A stretch of DNA of 38,304 bases from Clostridiales bacterium (GTDB lineage Bacteria; Bacillota; Clostridia; Lachnospirales; Lachnospiraceae), in assembly GCA_020860715.1 (NCBI GenBank), contig JAJBTU010000003.1:9726-48029 (forward strand), written 5' to 3'. A model generated the notes under the pieces. It searched no databases. It was not told the DNA's origin and saw only the letters and a program-made list of their open reading frames with translations. Made by a program: the position numbers and the translations under genes. Below, piece after piece: positions 24,723 through 32,405 of the stretch (positions within the stretch are counted from its first letter, which is position 1; every line of letters starts with the position of its first letter).

Positions 24723-24858
24723 TTTGGTTTCTCCTTTCATTTTACCATTATTTCTAATTCAGTCCCCTGCACCTTTTGCAAAGCACTGAACAGTTACCTG
24801 TTGCCATTTCCGCACCCTTCCCGGCAGAAAAACTGTCGGAAGTGGGAAATATCGTTCC

Positions 24859-26130
24859 TCACACCGGCACAACGCTCCCCGCGTAAGGCAGCACATATAC
24901 CTTTTTCCCGGTGAAATCAATCTTTTTCACTAATTCCGCCAGATCAGAGGACGCCTCCATCCCCATCGGGCGTACCATTTCCGGATCCAGCTCAGTCAGT
25001 GTGTAGACATGACCGGCCTTGTTCAGCTGTTCCACCGTCAGATAAAAGATATAGCCGCCGATGGTAAAATCCGCCCGCAAAGAAGCATCCAGATGTCCCT
25101 CCTTAAGCGGCTTCAGCCAGTTGAAATAATCCGGCGCGCCGCCGCCCTCCGGGCATTTGCAGGTCCAGAGCATGGTGCCGCCCGGCTTTAAGGCCCGCAT
25201 GGCGTTCAGCATGCCCTTGCAGCCCTGATAGAGGTTCATATCCTTCGGCGCGCCGCCGCTGGAACAGAGCACGATATCCGCCGGTTCTTTCACCTCGATC
25301 TCGTAGCATTTTCTCTGGAAGTCGCAGCTCGCCTCCCAGGCAGCGTCCATCTCGCCGGAAAAAATACCGCTGTGCACGCCGCTCGCGGCCACCACAAGGT
25401 TGATGCCGAAGTCCGCGTGAACCAGATGCGCAGCCTCCATCATATCTTCGTGGATCGGATTGTCGGTCAGCTTGCAGCAGCCGACGCGGGCATCCGTCAT
25501 CGCTTTTTCCGGGTCAAGCGCACGCCGGTGATTCTGCCGGATCGAATCGCGGCCCGATACGCCCGGCAGCAGGTTTTTCCGTCCTCCGCCGAATCCGGCC
25601 ATCATGTGGTGGACCGTGCCGCCCATGACAATGACTTTGCGCCCCACCACCAGCGGGTTCACTCGCACCTCGGTACCCCGGGACGTCGTCCCGACATAAA
25701 CGAGGTCCGGCGCGTCGCAGTCGTGATCGACCACACGCACCCGGTCAACGACCTCCTGCGAGCAGATCTTCACAAGCTCCTGCCGCGTGGAATGCCGGTG
25801 CGTCCCCACCGCGATCAGGACAACCATCCGCTCATATGCCACGCCAATCTTATCATGCAAATAATCAACCAGCAGCGGCATCACCTGATCCTGATGCATC
25901 CAGCTTCTCGTGACGTCGCTGACCACGATCGTTACTTCATCTTCTCTCCCGATCACTTCGGCCAGCGGCTTCCCGCCGATCACACCGTCCTCGATGGAAT
26001 GTACAAACGCCGCCTTCAGATCGGTGATCTCCTCCATCGGATTCGGGAGGATCATCTCGACCGAAGCCGTCCCGCTGATCTCAAATCCCACCTGTTCCTC
26101 GCCATAGCCGAGGGAAATTTTTGCGTCCAT
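24859..26130 (-). CDS. LarA-family nickel-dependent lactate racemase-like protein
   Basis: 423 aa, the family length. LarA enzymes use a nickel-pincer cofactor bound to a lysine to racemise or epimerise 2-hydroxyacids. Key residues fall at near-canonical positions: Asp72 and Arg75 (SDVTRSW), His111 in VGTHRHST and His174 with Lys185 in HHMMAGFGGGRKNLLPG. No cofactor-synthesis genes (larB, larC, larE) are in the window, so they must be elsewhere if the enzyme is active. Many homologues act on substrates other than lactate. The ribosome site at 26130 is weak. The upstream 260 bases are a string of palindromic repeats; the downstream neighbour is the TrpX-like receptor, 136 bases away. Confidence 0.88.
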   Translation of the reverse strand: MDAKISLGYGEEQVGFEISGTASVEMILPNPMEEITDLKAAFVHSIEDGVIGGKPLAEVIGREDEVTIVVSDVTRSWMHQDQVMPLLVDYLHDKIGVAYERMVVLIAVGTHRHSTRQELVKICSQEVVDRVRVVDHDCDAPDLVYVGTTSRGTEVRVNPLVVGRKVIVMGGTVHHMMAGFGGGRKNLLPGVSGRDSIRQNHRRALDPEKAMTDARVGCCKLTDNPIHEDMMEAAHLVHADFGINLVVAASGVHSGIFSGEMDAAWEASCDFQRKCYEIEVKEPADIVLCSSGGAPKDMNLYQGCKGMLNAMRALKPGGTMLWTCKCPEGGGAPDYFNWLKPLKEGHLDASLRADFTIGGYIFYLTVEQLNKAGHVYTLTELDPEMVRPMGMEASSDLAELVKKIDFTGKKVYVLPYAGSVVPV

Positions 26131-26179
26131 TCGCTGCCCGCTTTCTTTCTGTAAAGTCCACCTACTATATGATACACGG

Positions 26180-26391
26180 ATTGCTGCGTGCTTCGCACTC
26201 TCGCATCTCCGCTGCCGCTCCGGTCGGCGAGTATCCCATCCAGAGGATGGGATTCCACCCGGCGAGGGCTAAACGGACATCTACTGGATGTCCAGCGCCC
26301 TAACAACATTCGGAATCCGCTCATTTGAGCAGCGTTTTTTGCTGCGATGCAGGCCGCGCCAATCGCGAAGCGATTTTCAATTGCGCGGCTT
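26180..26391. repeat. string of intergenic palindromic elements (largest copy)
   Basis: Hairpins in order: ATCCCATC/GATGGGAT (about 26233-26252); AGGGC/GCCCT around GGACATC/GATGTCC (26275-26281 with 26287-26293); GCTC-ATTT-GAGC (about 26319-26330); GCAGC/GCTGC (about 26330-26345); and a nested CCGCGC/GCGCGG around ATCGC-GAA-GCGAT (about 26353-26388). The second shares 34 of 35 to 32 of 35 bases with 16456-16490, the fourth a 14-base piece with the cdd insert, and the fifth the layout of the DUF4143 insert. It fills the gap between ecfT and the larA-like gene; no gene is present. Confidence 0.85.
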
Positions 26392-27165
26392 TCATTTTAT
26401 CAATATCATCCCTGCCACCGACACGGCCAGCACCGCCGCCAGAAACAGCAGGCACACCGCGTCACACCTGTGGAACGGGTACTCGTGATAGCCGCTCTGC
26501 GTCGTCCGCAGGTTAAACCCGCGCAGCTGTGCGCTCATCGCTCCTGCGTCCACCTTTTTCATGCTGGAGATCAGAAGCGGCACAAACAGCGGCACGATCA
26601 GCTTCAGCCTCCGGAAAATGTTTCCGGTATCATATTCCACACCACGCGCTTTCTGCGCGTCCTCGATATCATGAAATTCCGTCGTAAAAAGCGGAACAAA
26701 GCGAAACGCTGTCGTGACGATAAACGCGTAACGGTACGGCACATGCAGCCGTTTCACCAGCGCTCCGCACAGGTCGTTCATCCGCGTGATCGCAAAAAGC
26801 AGCATCAGCGGAAGCATGGTAGCCACAATGCGGAGGCTTAAGAGCAGCGCGCTCATCAGGCCGCCGACTGTAAACACGCAGAACCCGCCGATCACCAGAA
26901 GCGGATCGCCGGTCCGCACAAACAGCAGCTGCAGTACAAACATGATCAGACCCAGAACCAGCAGGTTCTTCGTCAGGCGCAGCGCCCGTTTCTGCAGACC
27001 CGCAAACGAGGAAATCAGGATCATCAGCAGGATAAATACCAGTTCCATGATCACATTGTTGCAGATGATGCAGGCAATTCCGTACAGAAACGCCGCCAGC
27101 AGCTTCATTACCGGATTCAGTTTATGCAGAAAGGAGTCTCCGGGTACATAATCGAGTAAATTCAT
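26392..27165 (-). CDS. ecfT: ECF transporter transmembrane component EcfT
   Basis: 257 aa with about five to six membrane helices and the two coupling-helix motifs that grip the ATPases, AQKARGVEYD (XARG-like) and AMSAQLRGFN. The start MNLLDYVPGDSFLHKLNPVMK is typical. It overlaps the stop of the upstream ATPase by 4 bases (ATGA), so translation is coupled. Together with the two ATPases and the S component of the same operon it makes a dedicated (group I style) ECF importer. Confidence 0.92.
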   Translation of the reverse strand: MNLLDYVPGDSFLHKLNPVMKLLAAFLYGIACIICNNVIMELVFILLMILISSFAGLQKRALRLTKNLLVLGLIMFVLQLLFVRTGDPLLVIGGFCVFTVGGLMSALLLSLRIVATMLPLMLLFAITRMNDLCGALVKRLHVPYRYAFIVTTAFRFVPLFTTEFHDIEDAQKARGVEYDTGNIFRRLKLIVPLFVPLLISSMKKVDAGAMSAQLRGFNLRTTQSGYHEYPFHRCDAVCLLFLAAVLAVSVAGMILIK

Positions 27166-28097
27166 GACCGCGCTCCTTTCTCATCGGGTGCGTTCCCGCT
27201 TTTGTCACCTGCTGCAATGGCATTTGCTCCCTGATGCTTCGTATCGGCTATCGTATTCGCATCAGCCCTGCCATTCTTCATTGCGGCAGCTTCGGCGGCT
27301 TTCTCGCGATGAATCGCCTCCGCCATCTCCTCCACCGTATAGACATCGGAAAACTTCTCCCCGAACCGCAGCGCCAGCATCGGGATCTGCGCGGGCAGCA
27401 CATGCGCCTGCCCCAGCACCGACATGTCTTTCATGATCCGGCCGGTCGGGCCTTCCCCCACGAGACGCCCGTCCGTCAGCACAAGAACTCGCTGGGCATA
27501 TTCCTGCACCAGTTCCATATCGTGGCTGACCATCAGCACTGTCAGTCCCTGTTCCCGGCTAAGTCCGGTGATATAATCCATGATGCGGATGCATTCCCGA
27601 TAGTCCAGTCCGGTCGTCGGCTCGTCCAGAATGACCAGTTCCGGACTGCAGGCCAGCACACTCGCCAGCGCGATCCTCTGACGTTCGCCTCTCGACCTCG
27701 TAAACGGAAACCAGTCCCCGTCCAGTTCAAAGGTCTGAAGCATCTCTTCCGTGCGCTTTTCCGTCTCGTCCTGCGGCACTCCCTGCACCTGCGGGCCGAA
27801 CGCGATCTCCTCGCGCACGGTGTTCTGGCAGATCTGGCGGTCCGGGTTCTGAAACAGGAAACCGACCTTTTTCGCAATCACGCTGGTGCGGACCTTCCCG
27901 GTATCCTCCCCGTCCACATAGACATGACCGGAATCCGGGCGCAGCAGGCCGTTTGCCAGGCGGCTCACGGTGGACTTGCCCGCGCCGTTGCTGCCGATCA
28001 TGGCCACGACCTCACCCGCATGCACCTCAAACGAGAGATCCTTCACTGTCTGTGTCATGCCCGGATAAGAGAACGATACATGGTCAAATTTCAGCAT
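27162..28097 (-). CDS. ecfA2: ECF transporter ATP-binding component (second), unusual signature and tail
   Basis: 311 aa. Walker A GSNGAGKST (34-42) and Walker B LVILDEPTTGLD are normal, and Q-loop FLFQNPDRQICQNTVREE matches EcfA. The ABC signature, normally LSGGQ, reads RSRGERQRIALA, so the Ser-Gly-Gly is lost at one of the two ATP sites. The last 45 residues (after AIHREKAAEAAAMKNG) form a low-complexity, Ala/Asp/Asn/Lys-rich tail absent from typical EcfA proteins. The partner ATPase has a canonical signature, so the pair would have one consensus and one degenerate site. It overlaps the partner by 7 bases; GGAGGTG precedes the ATG at 28097. Confidence 0.9.
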   Translation of the reverse strand: MLKFDHVSFSYPGMTQTVKDLSFEVHAGEVVAMIGSNGAGKSTVSRLANGLLRPDSGHVYVDGEDTGKVRTSVIAKKVGFLFQNPDRQICQNTVREEIAFGPQVQGVPQDETEKRTEEMLQTFELDGDWFPFTRSRGERQRIALASVLACSPELVILDEPTTGLDYRECIRIMDYITGLSREQGLTVLMVSHDMELVQEYAQRVLVLTDGRLVGEGPTGRIMKDMSVLGQAHVLPAQIPMLALRFGEKFSDVYTVEEMAEAIHREKAAEAAAMKNGRADANTIADTKHQGANAIAAGDKSGNAPDEKGARS

Positions 28098-28933
28098 CCC
28101 AGCACCTCCCTCACCATCACTTCTGCCTGATCAACATCCGTGGGAACCGGCCCGCTATAAAGCCCTTCGTCCTTCAGACGGTTCCCCAGACGGACGACCC
28201 TCGGCACACTGATACCGAGCGAATCAAACAGCGGCTGCTGGTCGACGATCTCACTGCTCTTTCCGTCAAAGACCAGATTCCCCTCATCCAGCACCGCAAT
28301 CCGTTTCGCGTACTGGCTTAAGATCATAATCTTCTGCTCCACAACGATGATCGTCTTGCCAAATTCCTCGTTCAGCCTCTTTAAAATGTCATAGATCATG
28401 ATCGTGCTCTGCGGATCCAGTTCGCCGGTCGGCTCATCCAGCACAATGATCTCCGGCTGCATCGCCAGGATTGAGGCGATCGCCACCTTCTGCTTCTGTC
28501 CGCCGGAAAGCGAGCTGATCTGGCGGTGCCGCAGGTCGCTGATCTGCAGCATTGACAGCACCTCGTCCAGTCTCTGCCCGATCTGATCATGAGGCAGCCC
28601 GAAATTCTCCAGGCCGAACAGAATCTCATCCTCCACCTCGGAAGACACCATCTGGCTGTCGATGTCCTGAAAGACCTCCCCGACAAACCGCGCCAGCTCC
28701 TCCGTCTGCACGTCCACGGTGTCCCTGCCGTTGACCTTCACCGCCCCGTAAAAATCTCCGGGAAAATGATGCGGCACAATACCGGAAAACGCGTAGGTCA
28801 GCGTGGATTTTCCTGCGCCGGAATTGCCCGTGATGCCGAGAAAATCCCCGTCCTCGATCACAAGGTTGATATTGTTCAGGGCATTCTGTTCCTGCCCCTT
28901 ATAGCAAAAGCTGAACTCCTTACATTCGATCAT
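28091..28933 (-). CDS. ecfA1: ECF transporter ATP-binding component (first)
   Basis: 280 aa. Walker A GNSGAGKST (36-44), Q-loop VFQDIDSQMVSSEVEDEILFG, canonical signature SSLSGGQKQKVAIA, Walker B IIVLDEPTGELDP and H-loop-region VVEQK (His replaced by Gln/Glu-type residues, as in other EcfA proteins of this class). It drives substrate uptake with EcfA2 and EcfT. The ribosome site is weak (GTCAGGT). A 127-base gap with a 14-bp hairpin (28994-29050) separates it from the S component. Confidence 0.92.
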   Translation of the reverse strand: MIECKEFSFCYKGQEQNALNNINLVIEDGDFLGITGNSGAGKSTLTYAFSGIVPHHFPGDFYGAVKVNGRDTVDVQTEELARFVGEVFQDIDSQMVSSEVEDEILFGLENFGLPHDQIGQRLDEVLSMLQISDLRHRQISSLSGGQKQKVAIASILAMQPEIIVLDEPTGELDPQSTIMIYDILKRLNEEFGKTIIVVEQKIMILSQYAKRIAVLDEGNLVFDGKSSEIVDQQPLFDSLGISVPRVVRLGNRLKDEGLYSGPVPTDVDQAEVMVREVLGC

Positions 28934-28993
28934 ACCTGACTCTGCCTTTATTTCTGTTTGTGTTTATTTCTGTCTACAACACTGTGATTCTAT

Positions 28994-29050
28994 ATGCTCC
29001 GGCAGCCATTCAAAACCTGTTCCGCATCTTTTTCGGCTGATCCGGAGCAT
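28994..29050 (-). other. long stem between the S component and ecfA1
   Basis: Arms ATGCTCCGG/CCGGAGCAT and CAGCC/GGCTG pair across a 27-base loop (28994-29007 with 29035-29050, one 2-base bulge). No T-run follows on the minus strand. Probably an mRNA-stability or translation-spacing hairpin that sets the S to A ratio. Confidence 0.5.
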
Positions 29051-29060
29051 CTGCCGTTTT

Positions 29061-29606
29061 TCACTCTTTGTTGATAATCTTATCCACCGGAATGCTTAAG
29101 ACCGTAACGATCACGCAGTTCAGCGCCGCGGTCACCACCGTGACAAGCGACATGTTCAGGAACTGTGCCATCGGCATCGGGTTCGCGTACGTCAGTGCCG
29201 CCAGTCCGACAAACGCAAAGCCGGAAACCAGCGTTGTGATAAACGTATATACCAGCGCTTTTCCTGCCTTCGGGATCGGGTTCGGAATGGTCACCAGCAG
29301 GCACATCACGATCGCGCCCAATGTCTCACTGCCAAGTCCGAGCCACGCCATGGAAGTACCGATCTGGCTGATACAGCCGGAGATAAACCCGATGATCGCC
29401 GCTTCCTTTACATTCGGGCGAACCACCAGAATGGAGAGGCAATATGTCGCGATCAGGAAATTCGGGTGCATATTTCCCAGCACCAGAAAGCCCGCGCACA
29501 GGCGCAGCACCACGCCCACTGCCATCATGATCCCCACCAGAATCAGATTGTTGATGTTCTTTAAGCCGGTTTGGTTGTCATTCGTGACCTGTCTTTTCTC
29601 TGCCAT
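29061..29606 (-). CDS. ECF transporter S component, probably tryptophan-specific (TrpP-like)
   Basis: 181 aa, six predicted membrane helices. The pattern LVLGNMHPNFLIATYCLSIL, then VKEAAIIGFISGCISQIGTS and LGSETLGAIVMCLLV parallels Bacillus TrpP (GGMKPDMMLTMMF...). The substrate-binding subunit captures its ligand in the membrane and is energised by the ECF module encoded just downstream. A T-box leader whose specifier reads UGG (Trp) lies upstream, supporting tryptophan. The start MAEKRQ at 29606 has AAAGGG upstream. TrpP similarity is from memory, not alignment, so the ligand rests mostly on the T-box. Confidence 0.8.
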   Translation of the reverse strand: MAEKRQVTNDNQTGLKNINNLILVGIMMAVGVVLRLCAGFLVLGNMHPNFLIATYCLSILVVRPNVKEAAIIGFISGCISQIGTSMAWLGLGSETLGAIVMCLLVTIPNPIPKAGKALVYTFITTLVSGFAFVGLAALTYANPMPMAQFLNMSLVTVVTAALNCVIVTVLSIPVDKIINKE

Positions 29607-29832
29607 GATTTTTCCCTTTCCGTGCTTGTTTTAAACCCATCCCCCGCCGCACTCGCAAGGGAAGGAAAATGTGTCATTTCCCACAGATATCGGACTGGTC
29701 AAACCGTTATTATTATCAACCACTGCCGATATTCTGCTTTTACAGGAGCAGGAAAATACCCTGGCACAGTCATTCATTAAGAATGCACCCTTGTGGAGCG
29801 TTTTTACTTTAATCACAAAAATATCTGTAAAG
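29607..29832 (-). other. untranslated leader between T-box terminator and S-component gene
   Basis: 226 bases with no convincing gene. Read-through transcripts cross it. It holds a GGAAA/TTTCC hairpin near 29660-29690 and a 61-codon minus-strand ORF (29631-29816) with no ribosome site, which I do not call as a gene. Confidence 0.4.
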
Positions 29833-29862
29833 TAAAAAATCTGCCCCTATATAAGGACAGAT
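29833..29862 (-). terminator. regulated terminator of the T-box leader
   Basis: Stem ATCTGTCC (29855-29862) with GG-GGCAGAT (29839-29847), then TTTTTTACTTT on the minus strand, directly downstream of the T-box sequence. Confidence 0.85.
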
Positions 29863-30218
29863 CATTCTTCTGCGGTACCACCTTACTTGCCATCTTTGTC
29901 TCATCGAGCCAGCCGGAACCGGTCATTCACAAACCGTGCTCCCGCTTTTCTCCGGATAAAACACAGAACAGCCACTCTGCGAAATGCGAACACATTTCCG
30001 GCCTTTAACGCAGGCATGCGTCTCGGCTACTGGCCGTGCCTCCTGCGCCGCTGCAATACGGATAATATTGCTCCGGCATCAGGCTCCACACGCGGTGTTC
30101 ACCTCACCCTCCGTGACCCATTTGCAGGCTGCTTACTGCGGGTATCCCAGCACCACCCGCTCTCTGTGAGCGCATCTCCTGTTTGACCTTCACATCATCG
30201 GTTTTTCTGAAATAAATT
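29833..30218 (-). promoter_or_regulatory. T-box leader with UGG (tryptophan) specifier
   Basis: The invariant T-box AAGGTGGTACCGCA lies at 29871-29884 (minus strand). It is followed by a terminator stem ATCTGTCC/GGGGCAGAT with a T-run (29833-29862) that competes with the antiterminator. Upstream, stem I shows the AGAGAG bulge (CACAGAGAGCGGG), an apical arm GCGGGT/ACCCGC, a helix CTCAC/GTGAG and a base helix CAGG/CCTG. The trinucleotide TGG at 30086-30088 is followed by AG and then the CCTG of the base helix, the expected place of the specifier. Uncharged tRNA-Trp would therefore switch on the ECF genes. The specifier call is my hand folding. Confidence 0.85.
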
Positions 30219-30224
30219 ATCATT

Positions 30225-30253
30225 ATTTTGGCATACGAGTGCGGATTTGTCAA
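30225..30253 (-). promoter_or_regulatory. promoter of the T-box/ECF operon
   Basis: Minus strand TTGACA (plus 30248-30253), 17-base spacer, CAAAAT (30225-30230); AATAAT three bases on is an alternative -10. It begins 8 bases past the stop of the AroE-like gene, so the ECF operon has its own control. Confidence 0.65.
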
Positions 30254-30260
30254 CCCGGTT

Positions 30261-31115
30261 TTATGCAAATTCTTTTTTCAGGGCTTCGTACATGACATCG
30301 TAGGGCGCTTCCCTGCCCGTCCAGATGGTAAAATTCAGCGCTCCCTGGCAGACCAGCATCCCAAGTCCGCTGACCGTCTTTGCCCCGCGCTTCGCGGCCG
30401 CCTTCAAAAACTCTGTGATATCGGGGTTGAATACCACGTCGGATACAATCATATCCGGTGTGATCGTGTCATAGTCAATCTGCGGCCGGTCGGTCACATT
30501 CGGTGCAAAGCCGATCGGTGTCGCGTTGATCAGGATGTCCGTCCCTGCCGGAACCGGCTGCCCGTCTTCCCAGGGAAGATATGCAGCCTCCGCTTCTGTA
30601 TGCTCCCGGATGGTCTGCACCAGCTCTTCCCCGTGTGAACGTCCGCGGTTGATCACGATAACGGAAGCAGCTCCGGCCAGCGCGCATTCCACAGCGATCG
30701 CTTTCGCAGCGCCTCCTGCTCCAAGCAGGGTGATCTTCTTATTTTTTAAAGCAACGTCTTCCATTTTCAAAGCCTGTACAAAGCCTTTGCCGTCCGTATT
30801 GTCCCCGATCAGTTTTCCATCACGGTTCACGACCGTATTCACGGCGCCGATGATTCCGGCTGCCTCTGAAATCCCGTCAAGATAAGGAAGCACCGCAATC
30901 TTGTGGGGCATCGTCAGATTGATGCCTTTCATATGGAGCGCTCTCAGACTTTTCATCGCAATATCAAAATCCTCCGGCGTCACCTTCATGGTAATATAGC
31001 GGTAATTCAGTCCAAGCGCCTTAAACCCGGCCTCTTCCAGAACACCTGTGGGGTTGTCGTCCACCGGATCGCCAAAAACACCGACCAGCTCCGCGCGATA
31101 ATTTTTCTCCATCAT
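30261..31115 (-). CDS. AroE-like (shikimate dehydrogenase family) NAD(P)-dependent dehydrogenase
   Basis: 284 aa, AroE-like length and fold order. The catalytic Lys (GINLTMPHK) and Asp (GDNTDGKGF) are present, as are the dinucleotide loop LGAGGAAKAIAVE and NATPIGF. The N-terminal substrate motif differs: AroE normally has a Ser-x-Ser-Pro that holds the shikimate carboxylate, but here the sequence is FGDPVDDNPTGVLEEAGF. Position (last gene after a sugar operon) and this change suggest oxidation of a different polyol or sugar acid. A genuine shikimate or quinate dehydrogenase is the alternative, and the tryptophan transporter next door fits an aromatic theme. A strong hairpin (31165-31212) separates it from the receptor gene. 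Start: AAAGGAG precedes the ATG at 31115. Confidence 0.8.
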   Translation of the reverse strand: MMEKNYRAELVGVFGDPVDDNPTGVLEEAGFKALGLNYRYITMKVTPEDFDIAMKSLRALHMKGINLTMPHKIAVLPYLDGISEAAGIIGAVNTVVNRDGKLIGDNTDGKGFVQALKMEDVALKNKKITLLGAGGAAKAIAVECALAGAASVIVINRGRSHGEELVQTIREHTEAEAAYLPWEDGQPVPAGTDILINATPIGFAPNVTDRPQIDYDTITPDMIVSDVVFNPDITEFLKAAAKRGAKTVSGLGMLVCQGALNFTIWTGREAPYDVMYEALKKEFA

Positions 31116-31164
31116 CCTTTTCTCCTTTCCTTTTTTACAATAACCGGGACGGCTTCAGCCGCAA

Positions 31165-31212
31165 AACAGCAGCCCGGCAGAACCTTTCGGTCCTGTCGGG
31201 CTGTCGCTGCTC
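31165..31212 (-). terminator. strong hairpin after the sugar receptor gene
   Basis: Stem AGCCCG-CAG-ACC/GGT-CTG-CGGGCT with single mismatches, GAAA tetraloop (31171-31184 with 31189-31202) and outer AGCAGC/GCTGCT pairs, then TGTTTTG on the minus strand. The short T-run suggests partial termination, lowering expression of the AroE-like gene relative to the receptor. Confidence 0.7.
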
Positions 31213-31317
31213 CGTAGAGCAAAAGTTCAAATGATTCATATAGAACAAGAATATCTCAGGGAATTTGATATCAGTTCTTATTCAGTTCTTTTTAAACTTT
31301 TATCTGTTCTGTATTGA

Positions 31318-32343
31318 TCAGTCTTTGAAGTCCGCTACGTTGTCGATCGTTACGGTCGAAACGCCGGTATCTACGACTTCGCCGCCAAGGTCTTCGCCAT
31401 TCTCAAGACGAACAACCGCGTCGATTGCGTCAATACCCATGATGTTCGGGTTCTGTGCCATGAAAGCAAGGAGTTCGCCGCTCTCTACATGAGCGATGTT
31501 GGAATCAGACTTATCCCAGCCAACACAGTAAACTGTGGTGCCGTTGCTTGCCGCATCCGCAACTGCTGCAGCAGCTCCGTTGGTAGCGCCGTCATTTGTG
31601 CCGTAGATTGCTACAACGCCGTTTGCGATCAGAGTGTTCGCAAGCTCCTGAGCCTTGGAGTTGTCGCCGTCAGAGTACTGTCTCTCACCAAGTTCGAAGT
31701 CTGTGCCTTCGAATACGGAAGCGAAGCCATCATAACGGTTCTGGCAGGAATCAACACCAGCCTGTGCATCAACGATGCCGATGGTTCCCTCAGTGATACC
31801 AGCGTCGGTCAGAACCTGAAGCATATACTCACCGGCTACAACGCCGCCCTGATAGTTGTCTGTTGCATAAGTTGCGGAACCTTCCAGGTCAGCCGGAGAG
31901 TCAACATAGATGATCTGGATGCCGGCATCCAGTGCTTCCTGAAGAGCCATGTTGCAGGAAGTAGCGTCGTTGCATGCGATGATGATGTAGTTTACGCCAT
32001 CAGCGATAGCAGCTTCGATCTTCTGGATCTGCTGTGCGTTGTCCTTGGTCTCCGGAGCAAGCCATGTCAGCTCAATGTTGCTTCCTGCTTCGTTGTATGC
32101 AGCAACTCTCTCTTCTGCAGCTGCTTCCAGACGTACCCAGTGTACATCCATCTGATCCATCGTGATCAGAGCAACCTTTGTCTCTACTGTAGCGTCGATC
32201 AGGTCGCTGGTCGCCGCGTCATCTGTTGCTTCTGCTTCTGTAGTAACTTCCGCTGCTTCGGTCTCTTCCTCTGCGAAAGCAACCGTGCCAAGGCTGAGTA
32301 CCATTGCCGCGCTCATGAGCATTGCCATTACTTTTCTTTTCAT
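31318..32343 (-). CDS. sugar ABC transporter substrate-binding protein (RbsB type)
   Basis: 341 aa from the ATG at 32343 (GGAGGAAAC upstream); the frame runs 69 codons further but without family match. Signal peptide MKRKVMAMLMSAAMVLSLGT, cleavage near AFA, then an acidic Glu/Thr/Ala linker (about 25-45), then a periplasmic-binding-protein type 1 domain (KVALITMDQMDVHWVRLEA, DGVNYIIIACNDATSC, YVDSPAD, YGTNDGATNGAAAAV). No lipobox Cys is present; the linker may allow surface attachment. It captures a monosaccharide for the RbsA/RbsC pump upstream. The operon's isomerases suggest a pentose or hexose such as lyxose, mannose or allulose. Confidence 0.88.
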   Translation of the reverse strand: MKRKVMAMLMSAAMVLSLGTVAFAEEETEAAEVTTEAEATDDAATSDLIDATVETKVALITMDQMDVHWVRLEAAAEERVAAYNEAGSNIELTWLAPETKDNAQQIQKIEAAIADGVNYIIIACNDATSCNMALQEALDAGIQIIYVDSPADLEGSATYATDNYQGGVVAGEYMLQVLTDAGITEGTIGIVDAQAGVDSCQNRYDGFASVFEGTDFELGERQYSDGDNSKAQELANTLIANGVVAIYGTNDGATNGAAAAVADAASNGTTVYCVGWDKSDSNIAHVESGELLAFMAQNPNIMGIDAIDAVVRLENGEDLGGEVVDTGVSTVTIDNVADFKD

Positions 32344-32405
32344 GTTTGTTTCCTCCATTTTAGATTTTTTGATTGTTTCATGGATCCCTGAGATTTTGTT
32401 GCCGG

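Noticed and set aside
24723-24858. T-box or riboswitch upstream of the TrpX-like receptor
   Set aside because: No GGTGGNACCGCG sequence or strong terminator; only a weak CTTCC/GGAAG stem was seen.
29631-29816. 61-codon minus-strand ORF in the ECF leader, a possible leader peptide
   Set aside because: No Shine-Dalgarno, only one Trp, at the very end, and regulation is already explained by the T-box.
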